A DNA stretch of 64,000 bases from Turnera subulata (taxonomy: Eukaryota > Streptophyta > Magnoliopsida > Malpighiales > Passifloraceae), in assembly GCA_028386065.3 (NCBI GenBank), contig JAKUCV010006876.1, forward strand, positions 18,701 through 82,700, given 5' to 3'. Numbering within the stretch: position 1 is the stretch's first letter; the number at the start of each line of letters is the position of its first letter. Shown in pieces: positions 1-10,733 of this stretch. Made by a program: the position numbers and the translations under genes. Below the pieces are notes generated by a model. It was not told the DNA's origin. It saw only the letters and a list, made by a program, of their open reading frames with translations, and did no database searches.

Positions 1-1272
1 CGAGCACCCCAGACTGATGTGCTAGCAAGAGTAAACCGGGGCTATGTGTTTTTGGGTGATTTGTTCTCTTCCTTCTTTCACAAAGAAGAAGAGAGGTTGA
101 GAGGATGATGGAGAGGTCTGAAAACTGATGCCAAGAGAGGAGAAACATGAGTGATCAGATCACACACACACTTCACCCACTCACATGATGCATAAGGCTA
201 AAGGAGACAATGGTGGCCAACATATTTGGCCTACCTCCCACTAAATTATGTCATCACATAATAATCTATGCACCAATCCTTATCAACATCTCACACCAGG
301 TCAATGAATCAGATATTTATTGAACCAACAACGACCCTGGTTCAACCATGGTCCAACCACGGTCCAACCACACCCGGTCCAACTATGGTCCAACCACGGT
401 TCAACCACCTGCTCGAATCAACGATTCTATGTGTGTGACCCTGTAGGCACTTGTAATGTCTGGCAATAATTGTAAAATTCTCATTTTACATTTATAAGCA
501 AAGAGCGGCGTCTAGCAACACATCATTGCTACCCGAACGACAAGATCAGTACTGATTCTCTATGCCTCGGAATATGTCATCGTCCCTTCGTCCCATTATC
601 AAGACTAAACCGAGACATGGAATATGTCAATCTCGTATATGTTTAATCTATGTTTCTTGATTCCCGACTTAACTGTATAAAACGGATACCCGTGATATCA
701 CCATATCACCTAATCCGAGCATGGCCATGCATTTAACAGTTCAACTCTATCAAGAAACCATCCAATAATATACCCGTTATATGGGTCGGACGAATCCCCT
801 CTTGATCAATCAAAACCCACTACATACTCGTCATATACCCAATGATTACCCTTATGTCCACCCAGTTACGGATGACTAGGAATAATATCAAAGTACATGA
901 TTCATATGTTGGATACCTTGACGATCTCAGGTCGGAGGACAATACATCTATAAGAACCACTAATGACATACATATAACGTTCCATGTAGGGTTCTTATGT
1001 GGGTCGGTCCAGTCCACAAGTTCTCCAACTTGTACCCGTATGTAGAATTCATATCACATATGCAATTCTCAACATACGCTAGTCTTAATTTATTATTACA
1101 ACCCATCAGTAATAATAATCGACTAGGGACATTTAAGAATATGAAATATTCTAGGGTTATAAGTATGTGCAAGCGTTTATCTCATAAACGATACTTATTG
1201 GAATAACCTTAATGTGTATACGTGACTACAAATAATCATCCATGATTGACTTTTGGGCATATTACACTAACA
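1..1272 (-). repeat. Partial LTR, Tork-type copia, minus strand
   Basis: The segment reads in reverse as the LTR family seen complete at 6963-8495. The 5' terminus on the minus strand is TGTTAGTGTAATATGCCC, ending at 1272. The short CCAACCACGGT-type repeats of this family lie at about 335-410. No polypurine tract follows 1272, so this is either a solo LTR or the 5' LTR of an element lying to the left of the window. It is more diverged than the other copies. Confidence 0.8.
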
Positions 1273-1704
1273 CAAACCACATAGGTTGCCTTAGGGCGCA
1301 TCATACCCTCACTGGTCGGGAGGGAATGAGATCAAAACATGTCTGGGACATGAGGGATTGATTTGGGGTATGAGTGCATGGTATTTGGGTGCATTGCACT
1401 TTATTACATGCTGCATGACTATGTGTTGCTCATGCCGAGCTTTGTGTGCATTGTGTGATTACTTTCTTGCATTGCTTATTTACTTGCTGAGTTTTATACT
1501 CACTCCCCGTATCTCCCCTTACCTTGTAGGTCTGAGAATGAGTTGTACGAGTAGTAGGTCGATGGGTATAGCCGTGTCGGTTTCCTTCATTGTTTTATTA
1601 TATTTATACACTAAAGAGGTTATGTCTTGGATTAAGAGTTAGTGTCTCTTGTAGCAAGAATTTTATAACATTAGTGGATATGGCTCAATAAGATTTTTTG
1701 ATAC
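1273..1704. other. Unassigned stretch between two LTRs
   Basis: About 430 bp without a recognisable gene or element terminus. One open frame at 1358-1642 codes for a hydrophobic, cysteine-rich peptide with no family resemblance that I can see. The text around 1480-1540 (a TATACTCACTCCCC-like run before a possible splice acceptor CTTGTAGG) is the kind of sequence found in retrotransposon LTRs, so this may be a remnant of another element. Confidence 0.3.
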
Positions 1705-3501
1705 TGTAAATACCCGATCCAAAATTCATTGGGCATATTCAACGCCTTGTTCTTAACCGTCATCCATGTCTTTGGAGTTGCCACTTGAATTTTATTGGAG
1801 GACAAAATTCAAGGAAAAACCTTCCTTAGGCAACCAATGACTCCATAAGGCAATCGATAGCGAACCAAAGACATGGACCCGGGGGTTTGTCACGGATGGG
1901 AAGGTGTTAGGCACCCATCCATGTTGGGGCGAGATCATGTACAATTAAAGATCAATATATGCCATGCACAAACAACACAAAACAAAAACAAAACAGAAAT
2001 TGAAAGACAAAACAGAAACTAAATAAACAATTGAGCTTGCGTTTCAAACCACTAGAAACTGCCTACGCACCCCCTATCATGGGTTCAAAGCTCACGTAGT
2101 TCTTATAGACATAAATAATCACATCATAAACATCAGCATGTCACAGCAGCATACAACCAAGAAAATCAGAACGAGTTACCTCTTGTAGCCCTCCTCTAGC
2201 TCCCGTGCGCTTACCACTTCGCAAGAGAATTTTGGCAGAGTTTCAACAGGGCATTCGGGGTGGAAAGAGGCTAAACTGGTGTCTTGCCTAAACAAAAAAG
2301 TTGTAGAGATACTTCTTAGCTCTCCAGGAACACCAAAATCATAGCAAACCTATGCCTACAGCTCTAGATATCGCCAAAATATTGAGACTGCCCCCACTGG
2401 AACAATCCTCTCGGGTTTAGCACTTCTTCTCCAACGATTTGCTTGAATCTGCCTCCTCTCTCTTCTCTTCTTGAACTTATGCTGCTACTGACTCCTTGTT
2501 ACTCCACCCCACGAAATTCCTCCAGAATTTTGACCCTTTAAAGGGTTCCTAAGCTTGGAAATAGAGAAATTTACCAAGCATCTAAGCTTATGTGTGTATA
2601 GAGAGAGAATGGAGAGAATTGGTGAGTTTTAAGGGTAAATGGGGGTCCTATTTATAGTGCTTTGGGGGTCTGGACGTGGTGTTGATCTAAGGGTTAGGAT
2701 TGAACCCCTAGATCCAATAGTAGATATCCTGGATCAAACAAAAAGGAAAAGATCAAAAAAACTGTCAAAACTGGGAGCAATGCCCGTCAAGCACAGGCGG
2801 TCATCTCGCGATGTCTGCCAGGAGCTGGCGGTCTTCTCTACGAGCCCGCCAGGTGTTGGCGGTCATGTTGCCATGTCCGCCAGCACCTGTTTCCTTTCCA
2901 GTTCTATCCTTTCTGGTTTTGATCTTCATTACTCCGGTCCTGCTTGATTCCCATGCCCTTCGTAACTGATATTTTGCCTGTTTTAGGCTCCAGAGATCAT
3001 CCTAACTTGTAGCCTACCCACTCCCATTTTCCTAATTAAGTTTTCCTCCTCCTCACTCCACTCCATATACCATAAACACCATAAAAAAATATAGAAATAA
3101 TTTAATCTGAATTTCTGGATGGAATTCAGACTAAAGGGCTCTGAATTCAGTGTTTTTGATGGGCCAACATTGCTAGAGGATCCATACTTAATTGGTCTAG
3201 GCTCTTGATCATTTAAATATCCAAAATCATCTCAATTGGGTCCAAAAATAATTAAAAGGCCTGAAACAATTAAATACCCACTTTTTACTAATTTTAAACC
3301 TTTAAATAAACCAAACTCAGAATTAAATCATCTCAATAATTCCAAGTTGAATGTACCAAAAATTCTGATTTGATAAAATAAATACTCTACTGAATTACAA
3401 ACATATTTTCACCTAAGGATCGAATCATCTCATCAATCCATAGACAATGATATATTCATAATTCAATAAAATATCAGTGGATCAAATTTGGGGTGTTCAC
3501 A
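1705..3501 (-). repeat. 3' LTR of a Tat-type gypsy element (A), minus strand
   Basis: On the minus strand the LTR begins TGTGAACACCCCAAATTTG at 3501 and ends near TTTACA at 1705. It aligns with the LTRs at 31061-44369 and 36914-38281: shared blocks include the GGGTTCAAAGCCCACGTAG-like run and the GGAAGGTGTTAGGCACCC block. Immediately beyond 3501 the minus strand reads CGAGGGGCATC, a polypurine tract, which makes this the 3' LTR. The left flank ATAC/GATAC could be a target duplication but the partner end is missing. Length is about 1.8 kb. Confidence 0.75.
2649..2885 (-). promoter_or_regulatory. Promoter of Tat-type LTR A: TATA box and GGCGGTCAT motifs
   Basis: TATTTATA at 2649-2656 is TATAAATA on the minus strand. 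Upstream in the direction of transcription, at about 2798-2885, several GGCGGTC(A/T)T and related GCCGCCAG motifs are spaced over about 90 bp. The same arrangement recurs in each LTR of this family in the window. Confidence 0.55.
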
Positions 3502-3723
3502 GATGCCCCTCGTTGATGAGTTTTTAGGAATTGAAGACAAAACAACGACAGAAGAATAACCAAATTTGACAGAGTAGGTGCTGATGCTGATGCTGATTAT
3601 GTATGTGTCATGGGTTGGGAATCATGTCATCCTGGGTTTTCAAAGATTTATCGTCCTCCACGAGGGACACTCGGTTGGTTTTGTTGGCAAAGAATCCTCA
3701 CATCGAAGCTAACTAGGGATACA
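3502..3723 (-). mobile_element. Polypurine tract and interior stub of element A
   Basis: The sequence GATGCCCCTCGTTG at 3503-3516 is the reverse of a polypurine tract (CAACGAGGGGCATC) next to the LTR start. The following 200 bp are non-coding 3' interior sequence, cut off at 3724 by the start of a SIRE LTR. Confidence 0.65.
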
Positions 3724-3975
3724 TGTTAGAACTAATGCCTCCTTGTCTCACACAGGTTTTGATATTGACAAACCAACCATGCCAATCATGAAGCAAAAAG
3801 AAATCAATAAAGAGCAAAAAGTACAAGAATTGAAGAGAAAGTAAGAAGACTTAGAACCATAATTTGTACAAGGTTAAAACACTCAACTCTTCTAGTTATT
3901 GGCTCAAATCAAAATCAATTTTACTCCTACATCACATAGCATCTTTTCAATCGTAAAAACGATTTCTGAGCTATG

Positions 3976-4426
3976 AACATCGATGTTTTGATTTTTAACA
4001 TCGATGTTCCTGCCTTTGAACAGTTTTTCAAAATGTGGCAGTAGCTCAAAACATCGATGTTGGCATCCCAAACATCGATGTTCTGATGATCGTTGCACTT
4101 GAAATTGATTTGTAGCATCACAACATCGATGTTCTACTCTAAGACATCGATGTTCTTTCAACTATGTTTTCAAGTTATTTTGGCAGAGGTTCTAAACATC
4201 GATGTTCTCATGAAAATCGATTTTAAAATATTTTGGTAGAACTTCTAAACATCGATGTTCAAGTTATAAACATCGATGTTCTCATTCAATTGTCTTTAAA
4301 ATAGTTTTGGCAGTGTTCCAAAACATCGATGTTCATAATCTAACATCGATGTTTTAGTGACCGTTGGACCTGAAATTCATATTCTACAGGCCAAACATCG
4401 ATGTTCTTAATATAAACATCGATGTT
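3976..4426. repeat. AACATCGATGTT palindrome array in the LTR of L
   Basis: Exact or one-off copies of AACATCGATGTT start at 3976, 3997, 4050, 4071, 4122, 4143, 4195, 4248, 4269, 4322, 4342, 4394 and 4415. Within a pair the starts are 20-21 bp apart; successive pairs start about 72-75 bp apart. Sequence between pairs contains a TTTTGGCAG motif. Because the palindrome reads Asn-Ile-Asp-Val on both strands, it creates artificial NIDV-repeat reading frames here. Confidence 0.95.
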
Positions 4427-4522
4427 GCGCCGTTGTGAGCAGAACCTTTTTTCAGCACCCATGCTGTTTTGTCTAACGGTGTTTTTGATTGTCCCTTAAA
4501 TGGTCATGTAAGTTTTCAAGGC

Positions 4523-4530
4523 TATAAATA
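4523..4530 (+). promoter_or_regulatory. TATA box of SIRE-type LTR L
   Basis: TATAAATA at 4523-4530 lies about 95 bp downstream of the last palindrome, so the array occupies the proximal upstream promoter region of this LTR. LTR M has the same arrangement on the other strand. Confidence 0.6.
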
Positions 4531-4746
4531 GAGCATTTACAGTTCTGATTACTAAGAATCAACTCTACATTTTAAGCATTCATTGTCATACATTCACTCC
4601 AATTTTTATAAACCAATATCCTTGAGGATTGAGAGTTGCCTTTATAAGAGCTTATCTTGTTTACTCATATCCACTCTTTAAGAGAGCTTTGCTGTGAGTG
4701 ATTTAAGTGTTGTTATACACCTTAATGGAGGATTGTTCCCTTGTAG

Positions 4747-6279
4747 TGTTAGTATCCGGGCATGCAAACTTGAGAATCAAAATGCAGTGGAAAGACCCGG
4801 TACTCATGGAGGATCCATGTGAAGCAGAGTAAACCGAATAACAAAAATTCATACCTGGATTGGTCGAGTTCTTTCACTCAACTGTTGGCCTGAATCAGCA
4901 AGAACCGGACAGAAATCCTACTCCTCTACAGTATCCACACGAACTGTCGATAAATAGCCAGCAATTGTCTCACGATCACCAACCTGAGCACTCCCGAACC
5001 GCAGTGCTAGCAGCAGAAAACCGGGAGCTAGAACTTGTGTTTGATGTGTATCTTTCTTTCTCAAAGAAAGGGTGTGTAATCTGAAAAACTCAAGTCTCAC
5101 TCAAGTCTGAAAACTCTAAGCTCTTGTGTGTATGAATGGTCTGAATTATTCTCAAGCACAATTAGATTATGCCCTACACAACACACACCCAGCAAAGCAT
5201 GAGACAATGGCCAACACCTTTGGCCATCATGATTAGGCTTTTGTCTAATCATGTCTCCACTATGTCTAAATGGGATTACACATTACATGGCATTAATTCT
5301 GGTTCAATAATTTTGATAATTGTTGAACCAAATCAACCCAAAACGACCCTGGTCCAACCACGATCCAACCACTAGCTCAGATACCTAGCGAACCACGGTC
5401 CAACCACGGTTCAACCACCAGCTCGAATCAACAGTTCTAAGTATGTGACCCTGTAGGCACTTGTGACATTTGGCAATAATTTTAAACTCATTTACAATTA
5501 TAAACAATGAGCGGTATCTAGCAACACATCATTGCTACCCAATTTACAAGATCAGTATTGATTTATTATGCCTCGGAAACATGTCATCTTCCCTTCGTCC
5601 TATTATCAAGATCAAACACGAGACATGGAATATGTCAATATCGTATATGTTTAATCTACGTTTCTTGATCCTCGAGTTAACTGTGTAAAATGGATACAAG
5701 TGATATCACCATATCACATAATCTGAGCATGGCCATGCATTTACAGTTCAACTCTATCAAGAAAACCATCTGATAATATACCCGTTATATGGGTTGGACG
5801 AATCCCATCTTAATCATACAAAACCCACTACACATTCATCATATACCCAATGAATACACTTAGGTCTACTCAGTTACGAATAGCCAAGAGTAATATCAAA
5901 GCATATGACTCATATGTTGGGAACCTTGATGATCTCAGGTCTAAGGATAATACATATAAGAACCACTAACGACAATCATATAATGTTCCATGTAGTGTTC
6001 TTATATCGGGTCGGTCCAGTCCACAGGTTCTCTAACTTGTACCCGTATGTAGAATTCATATCTCATATAATTCTTAACATACGCTAGTCTTAATTTATTA
6101 TTACAACCCATCTATAATATTAATCGACTAGGGACATTTAAGAATATACAATGTATTCTAGGGTTATAAATATGTGCAAGCGTTTATCACAAAAACATAT
6201 TTATTGGAATAACCTTAATGTATATACATGACAATATACAATCATCCAAAGATTGGCTTTTGGGCAAATTACACTAACA
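4747..6279 (-). repeat. 3' LTR of element I
   Basis: TGTTAGTATCCGGG at 4747 and ACACTAACA ending at 6279 give a 1533-bp LTR, exactly the length of both LTRs of H. The reverse polypurine tract (TTCTCCGACTTGCAC) follows at 6280, marking this as the 3' LTR of a minus-strand element. Confidence 0.9.
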
Positions 6280-6962
6280 TTCTCCGACTTGCACTAAAGC
6301 CAATCATCCATGTATCTAATACCAATGGATACAGCATGACCATCATGCTTCCGCTGTGTGAGAGGCTTAGTCAATGGATCTGCAACATTGTTCTCAGTAG
6401 GAACTTTGCACAGCCTGGCATCGCCTCTATCAATGATCTCTCTAATGAGGTGATAGCGTCGGAGTATATGTTTGGATCGTTGGTGGTACCTCGGTTCTTG
6501 AGCCTATGAGATTGTCTCATTGTTGTCACAATAGAGCTCAATCGGACTGTGAGTGCTCGGAACCACCCCATGTTCAGTTACAAACATCTTAATCCAAACA
6601 ACCTCTTTTGCCGCAACTGAGGTAGCTATATACTCAGCCTCAGTTGTACAGTCAGCTACTGTTTCTTGCTTTGAACTCTTCCAGCAAACAGCACCACCTC
6701 CAAGACAAAACACATAACCTGACGGCGATTTAAAGTCATCCTTGTCGGTTTGGAAGCTAGCATCTATGTAACCCTTTACAACAAGCTCATCAACACTTCT
6801 GTACACAAGGAATACATCCTTAGTCCTTGTGAAGTACTTAAGGATGTTCTTAACCGCTGTCCATTGACCTTCACGGGGATCAGATTGATATCTGCTTATG
6901 ACACTCAAAGCATATGCGACATCCGGTCGAGTACATAACATGGCACACATGATAGATCCTAT
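6280..6962 (-). pseudogene. RNaseH end of element I pol
   Basis: The minus-strand frame contains the copia RNaseH signature: CTRPDVAYALSV, a VKGYIDASF motif, KSSKQETVADCTTEAEY and ELYCDNN. A TAG stop near 6504 breaks the frame, after which AQEPRYHQRSKHILRR and the C-terminal ADPLTKPL can still be read. The upstream half of the gene lies at 18612 onward; the break is the insertion of H, flanked by CCTAT at 6958-6962 and 18607-18611. Rejoining the two halves at that duplication keeps the SKIPYASAIG / SIMCAMLC boundary in register. Confidence 0.85.
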
Positions 6963-8495
6963 TGTTAGTGTAATAAGCCCAAAAGCCAATCAATGGATGT
7001 TTATTTGTAGTCATGTATACACATTAAGGTTATTCCAATAAATATCGTTTATGTGATAAACGCTTGCACATATTTATAACCCTAGAATATTTCATATTCT
7101 TAAATGTCCCTAGTCGATTATTATTATGGATGGGTTGTAATAATAAATTAAAATTAGCGTATGTTGAGAGTTTATATGTGATATGAATTCAACATACGGG
7201 TACAAGTTGGAGAACTTGTGGGCTGGACGGACCCGCATAAGAACGTTACATGGAACGTTATATGTTTGTCGATAGCAGTTCTTATATGTATTGTCCTTAG
7301 ACCTGAGATTGTCAAGGTTCCCAACATATGAATCGTATACTTTGATATTACTCTTGGCTATTTCGTAAATGAGTAAATTTAGTGTAATCATTGGGTATAT
7401 GATGAATGTGTAGTGGGTTTTGTATGATCAAGAAGGGATTCGTCCAACCCATATAATGGGTATATTATCGGATGGTCTCTTGATAGAGTTGAACTGTAAA
7501 TGCATGGCCATGCTCGGATGATGATATGTGATATCATTGGTATCCGTTTTTCACGGTTAACTCAAGGATCAAGAAATCGAGATTAAATGCATACGAGATT
7601 GACATATTACATGTCTCGTGTTTAATCTTGATAATGGGACGAAGGGACGATGACATGTTCCGAGGCATATGGAATCAGTATTGATCTTGTCGTTCGGGTG
7701 GCAATGATATGTTGCTAGACGCCGCTCTTTGCTTATAATTATAAAATGAGATTTTACAATTATTGTCGGGCGTTACAAGTGCCTACAAGGTCACACACAT
7801 AGATCTGTTGATTCGAGCAGGTCGTTGAACCGTGGTTGGACCATGGTTCGACCAAGGTGTGGTTAGACCGCGGTTGGACTGTGGTTGGACCGGGGTCATT
7901 TTGGGCTGGTTTGGTTCAATTATTGTCTGAATAATTGACGAAATTAGTCCTGTGATGTGTTTATGTGTGATGGTACAATAGTGGAGACAAGATTATGTGG
8001 AGACATAATCATGTTGGTTAATGGACCACCTTGTTGGCCATTATCTCCAATATATTATGCCATTGATGGGGATTGAGTAGTCTGATTACTCTTGCTCTCT
8101 TACTCTCTTGATTCTGAGTTTTTCCAGAGCTGCAAACACATACACAACCTCTTCATTCTTTGAGAAAGAAAGAAGAACATAAACACCACATAACTCCCGA
8201 AAATCGGTAGCTAGCACTACTGTTCGGGAGAGCTCGGGTTGGAGATCGTGAGACATTCTTCAGCTGGTTACAATGGTTCGTGTGGATACCGTAGAGTGGA
8301 GAGGCTTACTCCTGGCTCTTGCTGATTCGGTTCTACAGTTGGGTGAAAGATCTCAACTGAACCAGGTATGTAAAAATTGTTATTCGGTTTAGCTACGCTT
8401 CACTTGGATCCTCCATGTGTATCCGGTTTTCCTCTGCGCATACTTGTTGTATTTTGTTGCTTTTGATTGTCAATTGCATGACCCGGATACTTGCA
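6963..8495 (+). repeat. 5' LTR of element H
   Basis: TGTTAGTGTAATAAGCC at 6963 to CCCGGATACTTGCA at 8495, 1533 bp. It aligns base for base in length with 17074-18606. The LTR carries an 11-bp tandem repeat at 7824-7894. Confidence 0.92.
7824..7894 (+). repeat. 11-bp tandem repeat with CCAACC/GGTTGG core in a Tork LTR
   Basis: Six variants of GTTGGACCGTG are set end to end, with a 5-bp interruption after the third. Homologous runs occur in every Tork LTR of the window (about 335-410, 5345-5430, 17935-18005, 22270-22350, 30975-31040 and 53170-53275), with different unit numbers. The complement contains CCAACC, which fits the CCWACC class of plant MYB sites. Confidence 0.75.
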
Positions 8496-8496
8496 G

Positions 8497-8509
8497 TGGT
8501 AGCGAAGCC
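8497..8509 (+). other. Primer binding site of H
   Basis: TGGTAGCGAAGCC, one base after the LTR end, resembles the TGGTATCAGAGC initiator tRNA-Met site used by plant copia elements. Confidence 0.75.
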
Positions 8510-10059
8510 TCTTGTGCAGTTCTAAACCGAAATTTATGTGCGTATGTGTGATTTGCTCATGTCAATGTATGTGATATGTTGAGTTTGATTAGGCATATGT
8601 GATATGTTGTTTTCAATAATGTATATGTGATATATATGTTGATGTTGATGTTTGTCAAAAGTATTTTAGCAATGAGAACTTGATTGGTATGTGATATCGA
8701 TCAAGGTGTTCTTGGCAGTAAGTCGAAAGAGTTCGACTAGGAAAAACCGAGTGTCGGTTTGTGTATAGAACGATTGTCGTTCTAGTACAGCAGGGCCTGA
8801 ACATCAATGTTGGTAAGACTAACATCAATGTTCAAATGGTGATTAGCCTTGGCCGAGCCTATTAAACATCGATGTTGTGTCAATAACATGGATGTTCTAA
8901 ATAGGCTGGTTTTGGCAGAATCAAAATAACATCGATGTTGTGTGATCAACATAGATGTTCACATGAAGAGCCCTTGGCAGAACTCTCAAAACATCGATGT
9001 TTAAGAGTTGAACATCGATGTTCTTTGAGCTCGGCCAAATTGGTTTGAGTTCCAGAACACAAATAACATCAGTGTTTAAGTGAAACATCGATGTTCTTGA
9101 GTTCCAGAACCCAAACATCGATATTTAAATGGTAAACATCGATGTTAAAATGCTACTGCCTAAAACTTAAACTTTCAGAATCTCAACAACATCGATGTTG
9201 AAAGTTCAACATCGATGTTATTGAGCTACTGCCAAATAGTTTGGAGCTCGAGTTTCTCACAACATCGATGTTGAAATGTTCAACATCGATGTTATTGAGC
9301 TACTGCCAAAAGTTTGGAGTTCAAGTTTCTCACAACATAGTTGTTGAAATGTTCATCATCGATGTTATGGAGCTACTGCCAAATAGTTTGGAGCTCGAGT
9401 TTCTCACCACATCGATGTTGAAATGCTACTGCCAAAGAGTCGGGAGAATTAGATTCTCATAACATCGATGTTCCAAACTTGAACATGGATGTTCTTATGT
9501 ATGTTTGGTTTCCAAATTTACATAACATCAACATATGATTTATCAAGAACAAGCATGTGATGTGTAGGAATGATAAGTTGATGAAAATATTAAGTTCTTA
9601 GTTGCCTTCCATGGTAAGCACTCATCATTGCTTCGATCAACAATTGGTAGGTTTTGCCAAAGCAAGGTGCCATTGTTTATCTTAGCAAGGTGCGACGCGA
9701 TAATAGTAATATCGGAACTGCTTATTATGGTATTGGACTTAACTAGGTCATCTTAATAGGATTAAGGACTTAGAGGCAAGGAGTTGAGCTAATTCTATGA
9801 GATAGACTAGAACAAGTGTTGTTCACTCAACTATCCGAGAGTTACATGAGATGTAATTGACAAGAGTTGTCTACCTAAAAAACTATGATGTGTGCGATCA
9901 GCCAATGCTGACATATGTTATAGTGAAATGTGGATCTTGGCCTACTTATATAATTGTCTTGATTTATGTAGTAGGAGCATCATTTAATAGAATTTCTTGT
10001 TAAATGATTTGTATGGATGACTCTTATTTGTGTGAGTTGATCATTGTTGTAGAGTTTCC
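8510..10059 (+). other. 5' leader of H with AACATCGATGTT array at 8800-9493
   Basis: The leader of about 1.55 kb precedes gag. From 8800 to 9493 it holds about twenty copies of AACATCGATGTT and one-base variants (for example AACATCAATGTT, AACATGGATGTT), many in pairs about 21 bp apart and separated by text containing TTGGCAGAA. The region after 9500 has no notable frame or motif. Short open frames here (8921-9118 minus, 9241-9462 plus) are translations of the repeat and are not genes. Confidence 0.85.
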
Positions 10060-10733
10060 ACGGCACAAAACACTAGCACATTATCACTACGATCGGTCCT
10101 TGAGAAGGAAAAGTTGAATGGGAATAACTTCCTGAAATGGTATCGTAACTTGAGGATAGTCCTCAAACAAGAAAAGAAATTGTATATCCTCGAAGGGCCT
10201 GTTCCAATTGAACCGGAGCCTAGTGCTCCAAGGGCAGAAAGGGATGCTTACAAGAAGCATCTCGATGATGCATTGGACATTGCATGCCTTATGCTGATCA
10301 CCATGGACTCTGAGCTTCAGAAGCAACATGAGAACAAGGGGGCGTTCGATATGATCGAACACCTTAAGATGCTCGTTGAGGAGCAAGCAAGGCTTGAGAG
10401 GTACGAGAACTCTATGGCATTGTTCCAATGCAGAATGGCTGAATCATCACCCGTCAGACCTCATGTGCTTAAAATGATTGGATACATTGAAAGCCTTGAG
10501 GGTCTAGGGTTTCCTTTGCAGAAGGAATTGGTTGTTGATCTAGTCCTGCAATCGTTGCCGGATAGCTATAGCCAATTTGTCATGAACAACAATATGAATC
10601 TTCTTGACAAGTCCTTGTCTGAGTTGCTCAACATGTTAGGAACAGCTGAGCAACAAATGAAGGCAAGTAAATCCAATAGCATATTTATGCTTGGAGGTGG
10701 CAAAGGAAAGGGTAAAGCTAAGGTGAAGAAAAC
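10060..10733 (+). pseudogene. gag of H, N-terminal part
   Basis: This is the capsid part of copia gag, matching the intact start of the J copy at 23755. The expected ATG reads ACG at 10060-10062 (ACG GCA CAA AAC versus ATG GCA CAA AAC in J and I). The frame runs through NGNNFLKWYRNLRIVLKQ, a helical core, and LDKSLSELLNMLGTAEQQ. It stops where solo LTR F enters, after a basic KGKGKAKVKK stretch. The C-terminal zinc knuckle lies beyond the insertion at 13833. Confidence 0.85.

Larger units (their letters stand above)
3724..4746 (+). repeat. 5' LTR of SIRE-type element L, first part
   Basis: The LTR begins TGTTAGAACTAATGCC at 3724. It is interrupted after the target duplication TGTAG (4742-4746) by the nested block 4747-54128, and resumes at 54134. 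The reverse complement of the LTR at 58549-60106 aligns along it: both share the TTTTGATA..TGACAAACC start, the palindrome array, the TATA region and the TTGTTCCCTTGTAG block where the nest inserted. The rejoined LTR is about 1.35 kb. Confidence 0.85.

Noticed and set aside
1358..1642. Membrane-protein-like frame between two LTRs
   Set aside because: Cysteine and leucine content is high, but there is no family resemblance, no promoter and no splice support.
3904..4161. Open frame rich in NIDV and HRC repeats (also at 8921-9118, 9241-9462 and 59144-59476)
   Set aside because: It is the translation of the AACATCGATGTT palindrome, which reads Asn-Ile-Asp-Val on both strands; it lies in LTR or leader sequence.
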